A DNA stretch of 64,000 nt, taken from positions 3,844,001-3,908,000 of the forward strand of contig NC_057791.1 of NCBI RefSeq assembly GCF_014905175.1, in the 5' to 3' direction. Made by a program: the position numbers and the translations under genes. The DNA comes from Aphidius gifuensis (Eukaryota > Arthropoda > Insecta > Hymenoptera > Braconidae). Under the pieces are notes generated by a model, which saw only the letters and a list, made by a program, of their open reading frames with translations, had not been told where the DNA came from and did not search any database. Shown in pieces: positions 11,900-26,297 of the stretch (positions are counted from its first letter, which is position 1; every line of letters starts with the position of its first letter).

Positions 11900-14800
11900 A
11901 TCTTCTTGACAAACTGAAACGTTTGGAAATGAATTTATAACAAAAAAAAAAATAAATATATATTTTGTTGTGTGTTGTTGGTTGAACTCTCTCTCTTTTT
12001 TGTTGTACGATTGCGCGTGGCGTATTACTATCCAAACGTAATACTTGTTCAACTGCCTACAATAATTTCAACTTGTTATTTCATTATCATTATCGTATTA
12101 TATCCCCATCAACAGCTACAATAATCATTGGGATAAATAAATATAATATTATCGCTTAATATTCATACTGTTGTTATACAATTATTAAAATAAATAAAAT
12201 TATACATTTTTTTTTCTTTAATTATTTTATATATTTTCATCAGTATTATTTATATCAAATGCTTGTTATCTTATCGTAAATATACTTATGTAATTTTGCT
12301 TTTTATATGTAGAAGAGAGCCAGGCCAAAAGATTTATATTAATAATTCATTACAAAGTCTATTATTTTTTTTTCTTTGCAAATTATTTAAATACTATTTC
12401 TTTATTTTTTTAAAATACATTTAAAATTTTTATGTTTTTTTTTTATTGAATAATAATATACATTTATTTATATTAAATATAAATAATTTAAATCGAAAAA
12501 ATAAAATAACAGACAAAAAGTAAAAATATACTAAATTTATATATATCGAATAAAATAATAGGTGGTAGATATAAAGAGGGGTAAAAAATATTTAAAAAAA
12601 GATAAAATGAAAAGCAAAAGGATAAGGGGATGTCCTGGTGGCGTCATGCAATGTTGGCGTCGGTCTCCTGGCGTCGTCGCCGTCGGGACGCAAAAGACAA
12701 GCGAATACGTATATATTTGTGTGTTACCTACTACTGTGTATTATAAAAAGAGATAAATAAAGAAGAAAAAAAAAATAAAATAAGAGGCACATATATGAAC
12801 AAAAAGAATTTGGGGAAAAAAAAAAAAGTAGCAAAAGACAAGAGAGACATGGGGATGCAGAAATATATAGGTACTTGTTTGAAAAGATAGACAAATCTAT
12901 CAGAAAATGATAATGAGAAAAGAATAGAAAAAAAAATAAATAAATAAATAAGAAAGCATGCGAAACAAGTTTTTTAAATCTCTGTGCAAAAAAAGAAAAA
13001 AAATTAAGAATTGTGACTAGTTGATGGTAGCAGTGTCCAATATGCATTGAATATTTTTCAGCAAGTATATATATTTGGGGGTTGTAACTGAATTGGCTAG
13101 ATGACTGGCGCCGTTTTGACTTAACTTTGACGCCAACTAAACCGTCGACGACGCGACAAGATACCTCGACAAACGACGTCGGGAAATTTTCTCCAATCTT
13201 GGTGGTGGTGGCTGTTGTTGTTGTTGTTGCCAGCATCGTCGTCGTCGTCGTCACCCTCAGCGTCGTCGTCGTCGTTGGTTGTTCGTCGTCGGTCGTCCGG
13301 GCCCCAATCAGGCTAGACTTTTCTTCATCGCTATCAATATACTTTTTTTTCTCTCTATTGTTTCTCAATACATATACCATGAAATTTTATTAAATCGAAA
13401 TTATATATACAAAATACCTGTAGAATAAATTTGCATACTCCAAAAAAATAAATAAATAAATAAATATACCCTTAAATTAATAATTAGCAAGATAATAATA
13501 TCTATATAATTTTAGATAAAATAAAAAATAAATAATGATGTTGACAAATGTCTGTGAAATATAGACAGACAGTAGAAACCGACAGACAGATAAACGGACA
13601 GACACGATACGAATGGAACCATCAGGGTTCCTGAACCCTGAGAACCAAACTCACCAACTTGATAATCTTTTGCATTAAAAAAGTTGTTTTTTTTTTTTAT
13701 TTTTTATATACTAAATTAATATGCTATTTTAAAATACCACTTTTTTATATAGCTAAAAAATTTTTCTCAATGCAAATTTTATTATTTTTTAAAAATAGAA
13801 AAAAACCTGATTGAAATTTAATTTTTATAATATATATTCTAATAATAAATACTTGTGTATAAATAAAGAATAAAAAAAAAAAAAAATTATACAAGTAGCA
13901 TAAACAAGTATGTTTAACAATGTTTTTTTTATTTTTTTATTTTTTTTAATACCCAGTGCAAATGACACAGGATAGACACCAAGGCAGGCGCCTTTTGTAT
14001 ATTTTTTTTATTTATTTTCTTATACAAGCACCCTGAAAGAACAAAAAAAAATGTAAAAGGAACCAAGTGTTTTGACTTGTTATAATGTTAGGTATACATA
14101 TATATAACAAACATAACACTGGATAAAAATTTCACTAGTATAAGAAATAAATTTATTTCTCATAAGAAATTGAATAATAGAGAAAAAAAAAAAAAAAAAA
14201 AAAAAAAGGGGAACAAGCCCTCATGATAAAAATTTCAAGTCGCCAGTAAGCCCAGTCGTCGAATATAGTCCGTCGTCGGTGTGTGCCCATTCGAAGTTTT
14301 TTTTTTTTTGTTTGTTTTTAACATTTTTTTTATTTTTTATTTCTATATGATGCCGATTTTCTATTCTCCCTCAACACATTTTAGCTAGAATCGTTCAACC
14401 GACGACTCCTCGCGCCACTACATTATCGTGATATCTATTTTTTTATTTTTTTTATTAAAAACCCCCAATGTCTCGTCTTCACAACCCCTCCAATTTCTGC
14501 AACTATAGTATACTACTGTCGTTTATAATAAAAGGAAATAATGCATTTATCTATTTTTCCCAAAGTCATTAATTTAATGTTTTTTTTTTTTTTTCTATTT
14601 TCAATATCATTATTTATTTTTATATTTAAACAGTTTGATTTTTTGCTACTATATACGTATAAATATATTTCAAATCTTTCTCCAATGGAAAAATGATATT
14701 TATGTTTTTCTTTTTTGTATGTAATTTTTTGTTTTGGTGAACGCGATACCGGGGGTTAAATTTGTAACAAAAAAAAAAAGGGGGTAGATGGTTAATATAC

Positions 14801-17800
14801 AGACATGTATGTTAAGAATAAATGTAAATTTTTGTCGCGTGTTGTCGGGACACGTGGCGCCTTGTATATTTTGCACACCCACGAGGGTACAAGAATGGTA
14901 AAACTGGCGCCAACTTTTCAACAAGGGAAATGTCGTCGCGCCTATTCCCCATCATCCCCATTACCAAATAGGGGATGCAAAAAAAATATATACTCTCTAT
15001 ATCTGTTTGACTTATTGTTCCAGGATATGTATTTTTTTGCCAATTTTATATATTGATATATTGAAAATATATATAAATAATTATGATAAAAATTGCAAAA
15101 TATACTATAAATTATCAATAAGGAAAAAAAAGGATATATATATATTTTTAACTTTTAAAAGTGAGTCTTGTTGATTTGTTTTATTATAAAAAATTTACAA
15201 GGTTTTTTTTTTAGAGAAGATTATTAAGAGGCATATTTATATGTCAATTTTAAAACTTGAAATATATTTGAAAAAAAAAAAAATATATATCTTCATATAG
15301 ATGCGTGTACAGGTTTTTTTTTTTTATTAATATTATTTTTTTTTTAAATTTGGTAAATTGGTGACTGAGCAAACATGAGAACAAAATCCATCGTTTCACA
15401 TTGCCTCTGTCATAAAACGGGTTTTCTAAAATTAGCCAATTTATGAGCGATGACCAACGAATGCCTTTCTTTTCCTTCCCCACCTTTTTATATATCATTC
15501 TATATTTTTAAAAATTTTTTTATTTCTTACAAATTGGCATTTTATTCTCATGATTTTTTAACATTTTTTTTATACATTGCATATAAGCATAAAAAGTAAA
15601 TTTTAATAATACTTGATGTTTATTATATACCGATTATCATAATTCGATACGAATTATATTTTATATATATAAAAAACATGAGTAAATTTAAGCTTTATAA
15701 TTTTCCATGAAAAAATTTAACATTTAATTGTTTTTTAATAAATTTTTACTACCAGTAAGCTATTAAATTTTGATTTTATTATATTTTCAATTATAAACAA
15801 ACATGCATATTATTTTTATTTTTATTTTTTCTTCGTTTTTCACTATAATACTTTCAATATAATCATCATCATTTTGTTGCCAAAAACTTCTATTCAAGCA
15901 ATAAAAACATTTATTCATTTTCAGGCGCCACATGCTTGTTTACATATTTTCCAAAAAATTTTCTATCAACTGCCAAAAAAATAAAATGCTCTTCTTATTT
16001 TTAAATCTATTTTATAAAAAAAAAAAAAAAAAAAAAAATCTCATAAAATAAATTTAAAATAGAATAATAAAATATCAATCAATATTTTTATTCAATATAT
16101 AAACCAATAACTATTATTTTATTATTAAAAAAAAAACTTCAAAAATTATATAATATTTAAATCTTAGCGCCAAAGTTTATCAGTGCTACTAGCGGTAATT
16201 GAGGCAACTAATTAAAAAAAAAGAGATGGAGTACTATTGCAAAAAAAAAAAAGAGAGAGAGAGAAGAAGAGAGAGACTGTGATTTGTTTAAAAAATAAAT
16301 AATTAAATAAAATGACCAAGAAGAAACTTTGACAATCAAGTCAGCCATATTCAACAAAAAGTTTTTGCAAGTGTATTGGTGAAAATACTTTACTGACCGC
16401 GACACTGTATTATATCCTGAATGTGTGTGTGTATGTGTGTAAATAGAATAACCCCTGGCGCGTCTGATGCAAAAAAAAAAAAAAAACGTTTTGTGTTGAT
16501 CAGGTCGGCGCCTCTCTCGACGAACGTTAGTATATGTACAGTATGATATGTATTAGTTTTTAAAAGAAGAAGAACAAGCAAGTAGTTTTTCCTCTACTCT
16601 TCTCGTTGTTCTTCTGCGAACTTAGTAAAAGATGTTAATATTTAAAAAGAGGGGAAATAAGAAGCTAGCCAGTGTATAAAATACACTATAGTCTATAGTC
16701 TACAATGAAAAATTAAGTGGGGGATTCGTGACGGCCCTGGACCTCGTGTGTTGCCGAACAACCGCACAAATTCAGTCAGTCCAAGTCTGTCCTTTGGTAC
16801 ACATATTCTCAAGGAAAAAAAATAAACATATATGATTATTTTTTTTTTTATTTAGAAATAATAATATTCTAAATTTTTTAAATAAAAAAAAACAAGTTAT
16901 AATTTGTAAAATATAAATAATTATCAAATAATCAAAGTGAAGTGTATCAAAACAAAAAGGAGTAAAAATAATTTTTTAAAATTGACAAAAAATAAATAAA
17001 TATAATACTACAAGTGCCGGGTTATTTACTTCAATAAATAAACAAGCAATAAATCAGCATTATTTAAACAAAATAAAAAAAAAGTAAATAAATAATGTTT
17101 TTTTTTTTAATATAAATATATTTAATTATATTATTTTTAATTTATTTCTCGGGGTACCATCGTCACTTGGTTTTTATCGCAATTGTTGAGTTGTGTCGAA
17201 TCGCAAACAAGTATCACTCTCACACATTTAAGAAAATACATAAAAAAAAATAACCGACGCAAAGTTTTAGAAAAGGAAAAATATAAGTTGTTGGGGGCGA
17301 GAAAAAAGAACATCTTGTATTCGTTCAAATATGCCCAGTGTTCTTGCTACTCTTCTCCTTTATTTCTTTTCTCTTTTTTCTATTTTTTTTTTTTTATTTT
17401 TTTTCCATTATTCTTTTTTTTTTCCTTCTCTTGGAAGTTTTAAATTTATTTATTTATTATATATACTTATATGATTTTTATTTTAAACACATGTGTGACT
17501 TGTTTATAAATATATGTACCTATACATAATAAAATATATTAAAGTGTAATTTATATAAATGTATATGTGAATTTGTGAATGTCGGCGTCGCGACGTCGGT
17601 GCACTCGACACGCGCCGACCTTTTCTATTGGATGTTTTTAACACTGCAAAATTTGCGCATACATACTTGTTGGTTAACTCGCGTGTCGCGTGGAGAGTAA
17701 ATTCATATATATATATACCTTGCCAATATACACATACACAAAAATAAAACAAGTAGAGAGCAAACAAGTGTAAGAAAAGAAAATAAATATATATAAAAAT

Positions 17801-18533
17801 GGAAAAAAAAAATATATATTCATATTCGTGTTTGCCGTCTTTAAATTCATCGCGAGAGAGATCCAGTAGACGGAGAATCGATAGCGCCAGTGTGTCGACA
17901 AAGTATTTTATTATTATTATTTTTAAATATCAATAATATATATGTAAATAAATATTATTACTTTATGTTGAGTTAATATGTGGCTGATTGTTTAATGCCT
18001 AGATGCAAAATTATCAATGTCTATACTGTTCTCTCTCTCTTGGTTTTTTTTTTTTTTGTATTAATCTTTTAGCACTTGATTTATTTGCATTTATAAATAT
18101 TAATTTATTATCATAATTTTTTAATAATAATGTTTTTTTTTTTTTGTTATTTTCATTTCAGTTTCAAGTTGAATTTAAACCAAGGTGGAAAAAAAAATAA
18201 TACATTTGATGTCAAATGAGTGAAGTGGTTTTATTATAATATAAAAATATATACAAAAATATTTGTATATCATCAAATGGAATGCTGAATTATATAAAAT
18301 ATTAATAATAACAATTATTGCAAAAAAAAATAAAAATAAAGTTTGGAGATGTACAAGGATTGTATTAAAAATGAAGGTGAATAAAAAAAAAAAAAATATT
18401 TACGTCAATTACTGCTCTAGTCAAAAATATAAATAAATAAATAAACACTGATGATCATCACAGTGTTATTATTATGTTGTGCCAAAGTTTCATCATAATA
18501 AAATAAAAAAATCTTTTTTTATTTTTTTTTTAG
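11900..18533. other. Long AT-rich region upstream of Dad
   Basis: No coding exon recognised in 6.6 kb. Scattered GC-rich islands interrupt the A/T: 13,100-13,330 (a GTC/GTT trinucleotide run), 14,210-14,280, 14,820-14,960, 16,440-16,520, 16,720-16,800 and 17,570-17,700. Five GGCGCC palindromes lie here. Some islands may be untranslated first exons or enhancers of Dad. The coding exon of Dad is preceded by a clear acceptor (TTTTAG, 18,528-18,533), so at least one upstream non-coding exon is expected. Confidence 0.45.
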
Positions 18534-21500
18534 TGTCAACGAGAAAGGAAACCAACAAAATTAATATTATTTAAAAAAAATAATTCAAATTTTAATACAG
18601 TTAAATATAATAATAATCGTATTAATTTAACTAAAAAATTAAAAGATATTTATACAAATAAAAAATTTAAATTATTAGATATTAAAAAAGTTAAAAAGTA
18701 CCTGATTTCCAAATGCGTAGACAAATTATCCTGTTTCATGTACAAGTTCATGATTGTTTTAATGTCCTGGAGCAAACGTAGACAATTAATTCGACGTCTG
18801 CTTAAGGCCAAAGTACGACAAGAGTATGAAACCAAGTGTGAGGCTGAAGAGTATAATACAACAACTACAGCAACAACAACAGCATCATCAAATATTGATT
18901 GTCCAATTATTGTTGATAAATTAAGAAATATTAACAGCAGTAATTGTGTTAAATTGCCAAAGGATACAAGTAAAATTGCCAAAAGACAATTTAATACTTT
19001 ATCAACACCACCAACAACACCAACAATAAATAATAACAATAATAATAGTAAAAGTTGTGGTAGAAGAACAATAAGTAGACTTCAAGCTTGTTGCAGTGGT
19101 GGTGACGATAACGAGGAAGAAGAACAACAACAAGAAACACAAGCTCAACAACAAGATATTATTGATAAAGAATATTCAATAATTGAAAATAATAAATTTA
19201 TTGAAGAAAGATTATCAAGGTGTAAAGATATATTAAAAAATTTAAAAGATAATCAATTGGAAATGTTGTTAACATCAGTTGAATCATCAGGTGTTGATGA
19301 TGGTCGTTGTGTATTTGTTGATCAACAAAAATTATTATTAAAACAATCTGAAAAATTTGATCAACAAGATTATACTAGAAGACATAAACATTTACATAGA
19401 AATAATAGATATCATAATCCATTGAGACATAATAGACATTCATATAATACAACAAGACAAAAATCAAAATGTCGACATTGTGAATTAAGACATGGTGATG
19501 ATATTAGTAGTGGTGGTGGTGGTGTAAGTGGTGAAAGTGATAGTGTTATTGTTGTTGGTGGTGGTGGTAGTTGTAGTAGTAATGTTGTTGGTGGTATAAG
19601 TGGTGGTATTGATAGTAATTATTATGATATTATTGATGATGATAATTTTGATAATCCAACAACAAGTGTTGATGATAATATTAGACTGACAAATATAACA
19701 ACTAGTCCAATATCAACACCAGCAAATTTATTATCTTGTCAAGTTTGGAGATGGCCTGATTTAAATCATTTATCAGAAATTAAAAAAATGCCAATGTGTC
19801 ATTCAACCATTGATTCAAATGATGTTTGCTGTAATCCATATCATTGGAGTAGAATTTATCAACCTGGTATGTTTTTTATATTATAATAATTAAAATTTTA
19901 TATTAAACTTAATTGTTAATTGTTTATTTATTTTTCTACACTTGTGTTTTAATCGTTCAACATCAATTTTTTTTTTTTTTTTTGTCTCTTTAAATTAAAA
20001 AATAAAAATAAAACGAGCTTTAAATGAGTACGTGATTAATCCAAAAAACAAGCCGGCACCAGTCAGGCGCCATTTACGTAACCAAAAGTTGTTATTTGTT
20101 CTTTTTTTTTTTTTTTTTTCTTCTTAATTTTAATCCGGCTCGTAAGAAGACAAGAAATTATTTTATTTTTTTTCTTTGAAACACATTAAACAAACCAACA
20201 AAAGTGCATGTTATCTCTTTTGTTTTCTCGTGTCTCGGATTAGTATACAACACAGTTATGGTCTAGTCTATAGTCTAGTCTTGTCTAGTCAAAAATAATT
20301 ATGAGAAAAGAAACGAAAAAAAAAAAAATAATAATAAAATGAAGAAGAAAAAGATGAAGAAGAAAAAGAAGGGTCATACATTTCTCCTTGTGTTATTTGG
20401 GTGGGCAAGTTAAGGTATGATTTATACCTCAACACACAACGAACACCCGTTGTGTTTAGTTTTCTTAGTTTGAGTGTTTTTTTTATTTATTCTCTTTTTT
20501 TTCCCTCTTTTACTCTTGTGTTCTATTATATACATACTTATTCTCTTCACAATGACATTTAAATAATAAAATTCACTGAATAATAATTTTAGCTAAAACT
20601 CTACAGGTTTTTCCACTCTTATGTTCATTTTTAAATTAATTTGAATATTAAATTTCATCAATGCAATAATTCATAATATATGTAAATACATATTTTAATA
20701 AAAATTTCTAATTTCTAATGAAAATTAATATATACAAAAAAATTTCGAATTATTATTTCTATCAGAGGAAGAGATAAAGGTCATGGTCCATTGAGTTTGA
20801 CACGAAATGACCCATATGTATAAAAAAAAAAAAAAAAGGGAAAGGCATGTGTACTTGATGCATAAAGTAGTAGTTAACGAGTGACATGTTCATACCAGGT
20901 GGGATGGTATAATAAAAATTAAAAAAAAAAAAAAAAAGGAAATACTTGACAATGCATTGATGTTAAAATGAAGGGAAGGGACATGACAGACTAGGACACA
21001 ACAAAGTTGTATATACGATGACAATTTCTGGACGGGACATGGACAGCAATAGTGGCATGTATTGTCAGATTCAAACATAGAGGGATGGGGAGGGTAAGGG
21101 AGAAGGGTGGAAAAATGTCGTCGCCACTGACGCCGCCGCCGCCGCGTGTCATTGCTGGCGCCAGCTAATTGTCGAGGCCAGCCAGCCGGCGCTAGCAAGA
21201 GACGAGGATGCCTCTCCTCTTCGCCAGACCGAAACCAAAATTTTTATATTTATTTATTATTATTATTCTTTTTTTTTTTTTTTTTTAATTTTTGTATATT
21301 TTTGGAAAATACCTAAACCAGTCATCATCATGCCATATGCTTTTTCTGAATATATAAACTTTTATTTATTTGTTTTATTTTTCTATATATACACACGCAC
21401 ACACCACACAGACAGACATGTAATGTTTAAATAAAATTTTTTTGTTAATTTATAATTTGTTAAATATTATTTTGTAATTAATTTTTTTTTTTCTTTGTTT

Positions 21501-24500
21501 TATTTGCAGAATCACCACCACCTCCATACTGTCTCATCCCAACAAATTATACTTCAAATAATCAAGGTAAAAAAAAAACATGTTCAATATTCATTATTAT
21601 TTTGAATAAATAATTATTTTAAAAGCCGAAAAATTGAAAAAAATATACAGATAGTTACTCCGGAAATATAGTTCTGTTAGAAAAAATTTTTTTTTTTATC
21701 GAAAATATTTAGAGAAGAGTCATGCAAGAACAAAAAACCCGATAGAAAAAAAAAAAAAATGTTAATTAAAATATTTTAGACATTGTCATGATTGATATTG
21801 TTTTTTTTTTTTTTTTCTGAATTAATTATTACCTTTACTTTTTTTTACATTGTGTATACAATGTATATGTATTTTTTTTTTTTTTTTTAATTGATGCGTT
21901 GCCATCTTTTTGGGGTTTGTATTTAAAAGACAGCGCTCGTTCGTTCCCGCGATTCCTTATACCGGCAGCGGCTATTATTACACGTACGTTTTAAAATTTA
22001 ATTTTAGATTATAACTGTTTAAAAAGACTTTTATAATCAAATGAAAAAAAAAAAAAATAATAATAACAATCTATTGATGATAAAATGGTTTTTGAAATAT
22101 TGATTATAATTTTCTTGGCCAAATGCCATTAAAAAAAAGGTCATTTTTCATATTTAAAAACTCTTTTTATAAAACTAATATATTTATAAATAATTATTTT
22201 AAAAGTATAAAAAGATTTAAATTTATTTACTCCAAATTTATCGATATTATTAAAAAATTTAATCACAATACAATTATCGATTAAAAAAAATAAAACACAT
22301 GGCTTTGTAGTTTTTTCCATACTCTAATTAAATATATTACCTTTTTTTTTTTTTTGATTCTCATAAACTGAGTTGTTGAAGCATTTTGGAGTAATTAAAA
22401 TCAAGCTCTATATATTTTAACCCTAACTAGATCAAAATATTTATTAATAATCATTTAACAAAAAAATAACATTATAATATATATTTTGTTTGTTTAAATT
22501 TTTTTTACTGTACCATACCCTATATTTGTTTTTCACGTGAAAAGTTTCTTTCAATATATATGTAGGTAATACAAAGGAAAAAAAAAAAAACCTTCATAGT
22601 TCCCAAGCTGAAAAGCTTTTATAGACAGTGGCCAGAATGTCGTCTCGCCAAGAGAGATAAAGAGAGAAAAAAAACAAAAAATACAGAGAGCAAGAAAGAG
22701 AGGGAGAGAGATATTTAGATAGAGAGACCCCTTGAAAATTCAGGTATAAAATAAAAGACGAAAATTTCATGATTATTCATGATCCACAGGTGCCATTCCA
22801 ACATGCCCGAAGGATGATATTCTTGGAAATACTGTTGAACAGCATTGTCGACTTCCTGATTCGTTAGCCATCGACAATGATGGTAAGTTGAACATTTAAT
22901 TATCATAATTTATTAATTTTTATCTAGTAATAGTATTAGGCAATTAATTTTAAAAAATATTTATTTATCTAAAAAGATATTTATATTCGAGATTCGAGAA
23001 ATTTGAAAAAAACATATTTTTCTTTTTTTTTTTGCGTTTGCATCGAGTTGCATCTTGATTGTATCAGTAATAATACACCTTTTTGGTTTTTATATTTTTT
23101 TACCTGTCTAGCTAGCTACCCCCTAATCTATTTTTGTCCCTAAATGTGCTGTTCGATATACCATTGTTCACATACTCAAGCCAACATATAGTCCCTTATA
23201 TTTTACCTCATTTTTAATTTAAAAAAAAAAAAATAAACATTAAACTATTTTTTTTTTTATATTAACTATGTTTTATCTTGAAAATAGAAAATAGATATAT
23301 AAATATATAGATAAAAAAATTGAAATATATATAGTAAAAACTTGATGATGAGAAAAAAAAAAAAAGAGAAATGTTGAAATGGAAAGGAATGTTGAAAATT
23401 TATTCTGTAGATATAGAATGAAACACTCTAGAGCTTGACCATAATGTTCAAGTTTTTTTTTTTTTTTCTTAATCTTACCGTAGTATGGTCAAGAGAGAAA
23501 TTAAAATTCTAAAATACGATGGGAATCGTAAAATCTACTGGACAGCCATTTATTTCATTCACATTTTCAGATATTTTTATGTATTTTTTTTTTTTTTTTT
23601 TTTCTCTCAATCATCAACGGTAATATCACATATATTCACATCGAAAATATATTCATTGAATTTTTTAACGGTTAAAACGAAAAAAAAAAATATATATTCA
23701 TACTCGATTGTAGGTTTTTTAAATAAAAAAAATATTTACTCCAAAATAAAATCATCTTTAAATAGAGCAAAACGAAAATTAAATTTTGTGATTATTATAA
23801 CTTGTTGAATAATTTTGTGAGAGATAAAAAAAAAAGAAAATAGTTTTTCTTTTTATGGAAGTTTGAATGCGTTTTATTTTATTTTTTTTTTTTTCGGGTG
23901 CTATTACGACAAGTTGGAGTAAAAAGGGGATGATAGTAGTGAATGGCCAGCAACAGGTCGTTGTTTTATAGCTTGTTTAAAACAGCGCAAGCGTATTTTC
24001 TATTTTATTTTCATTACCAGAGTGTTGAATTTCTCCGACATTCAAGAATTGAAAAAAAAAAAAAAAAGAATTTATCATTTTTAATGATATACTTATGTTA
24101 TGTTTAAAAATTAATTTTTTCATATACAAAATTTATATATCAAGTATATTGATGGAATCAAAATTTTGCAATATTTAATCTGATAAATATGGTACGGTCA
24201 ATTTGCGGCATCTTTTTTTAAAGTGTATTTATGGAGGGTATTATTTTGGTCGGGGGCAATCGGTTAAATTTACTGGTCGCAACTTTGTTTAATCCAGCGC
24301 CAAAGAGGAATGTGTCCTGGCGCCATCATTGTGTCGTCGACTTTCAAAGTGCACCACAAATACACACACATATATTTATAATAATCATATCAACAAACCA
24401 TATAGACACTTTGATTTGTGCCAAAGTATAAATTTGCCAAAAAAATTTATTATATTTATTTTTTTTAAATGTAAATTTATATATATTTTTAAAATTTATT

Positions 24501-26297
24501 TATTTTTATCAATTTGAAGGTAATATTATTTCTATTATATTTTCAAAGTCATCCACCGTGAGTCACTTGCATTTTTTCCATATAGTAATATAACAAGGTT
24601 ACTAACAAGGATTTTCCTTGTTAAGAAAATATAGTAAAAAAAAAAAGAAAAAATTAAATCAAATCATTGCAAAATTTAGCTAATTACTCCAAAAACAAAA
24701 AAAAAATAATAATAACAATTCTCTTTCTAATATAATAATGAATTCGAATTTGTTTTTTTTATTCTAATTGAAACAACAAAAATTTCCAAGATAGAAAAAT
24801 CAACGTTCCAAAGTCACGTCATCATTCTCATTTGATATAAAACTAGTTGGTTGCAAATCAAAAGTGCTTGTTGAAGAGAATCGACTTGGGTTGGCTTGCT
24901 GCCGTGTGTTGGTTATTTAGCTTGGTAAAAAAACCAGAAAACAGAAAAAAAAAAAAAAAGTCTGCATTCAGACAGGGTAGATGATGAAGGGGGTAAAAGA
25001 AGGTATATAAAATAAAAGAGTTAAGAGAGAGATAAAGAGAGCGGTAAAATGAAGAGAAAAAAGAAGAAGAAGAGGTTTCTTTCTCGACTGGGACGTTGAT
25101 AATTCAGGTGGGGCTAAAGGGGGAGGTAGTGATAGTCATGATGAGAGGAGGTGAAGAGACTGATGAAGTAGGAGGTTAGCCGGCGCCTGGTATGTGGCGC
25201 CTCCACTGGCGTCGAATCATCATTTTATATATGACTCCTGGCGCTTACTATACTTAAAAAACATTTAAATTAAATATTTGACCATCACAACCGGCACCAA
25301 TGAAATTTTCTATCTTAGATTATATATATATATATGTCGAATAATGTTCGCACACCGGTACGACGACTTCAACATCCCGTCAATGACACTCCATTTGTCT
25401 CATTTCATTATTTTTCACTTAATTATTATTATTTTTTTTCCCTATTTTATTTATAATTTAAATTATTATTTATTTATATAATATAATAGAAAAAAAAAAA
25501 AATATTATAATTTTTTCCCTTTTTTTTTTCTTTCAAATATGATAAAATATTTATTCAAATTATTTTTCAAGTTGATTTGTTATTATAATATCTATTTATA
25601 TATATTGTTATCAGTTTATTGTGATATTTATGAGATATTGTTGAATTTATTGTTTGTCAAGCGACATATTTATTTATATTTATTATTTTTAATAATGAAA
25701 AAAAAAAATAAAAAAAGGTTATTATTGAAAAATAGAGGTCATTTGCATAACACTATCCCAACTATATGAATGTTTCTAAATTCATAAAACTATTGTTTAA
25801 CAAATAAATATTAAAAAGAAATTTTATATTAAAAAAAAAAAAAGAAAAAAAAAACTAATAAATCTAAATGTAGATTAAATTTTTGGCATTTATCATTTTT
25901 ATTTATTTATTTTTTCTATTTGTCAAGTTGATTCATGAAATAAATATAATATAATCATAATAATTTGACATATGTGATTTGTTTTATTTATCTATTAATA
26001 ATAATAATGAGAAAATTAATTGATTTATTTATTTGAATTAAAAGTCATACCGGCAAAAATTTGTCTCGACATTACTTGGCGCCTATACGTCCTTGCGCGG
26101 GCCATATACTCTTTCCCCTTCTGACAAACTTGACTTGAAAATTTTCAATTCAAACTCAACTCACTCATCTACAAATATTTATATATATACATATAGTTTT
26201 AATACAATGTATATATGGTATGTACATGTTTTTTTTTTTTTTTTACATATACCACACCAATGACGTAATCGTCACGATAGCCCGCAATCTTGGCGCC
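13107..26297. promoter_or_regulatory. Cluster of twelve GGCGCC sites over the Dad locus
   Basis: The palindrome GGCGCC occurs at 13107, 14856, 14906, 15924, 16507, 20066, 21157, 24319, 25182, 25196, 26078 and 26292. Most copies read TGGCGCC or GGCGCCA in one orientation. All lie upstream of or within introns of Dad; reading the rest of the window I found none. In Drosophila, Brinker binds TGGCGYY, and the Dad enhancer is recalled to carry Mad/Medea activating elements built on GGCGCCA. The sites seen here therefore fit autoregulatory BMP input. That role is inferred, and the span is a cluster rather than one element. Confidence 0.55.

Noticed and set aside
13127..13393. Poly-Val plus-strand frame and its antisense Thr-rich frame
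   Set aside because: Both come from a GTC/GTT trinucleotide run; no splice or family support.
18650..19039. Minus-strand frame opposite Dad exon 1
   Set aside because: Shadow of the coding strand; the Dad frame is conserved.
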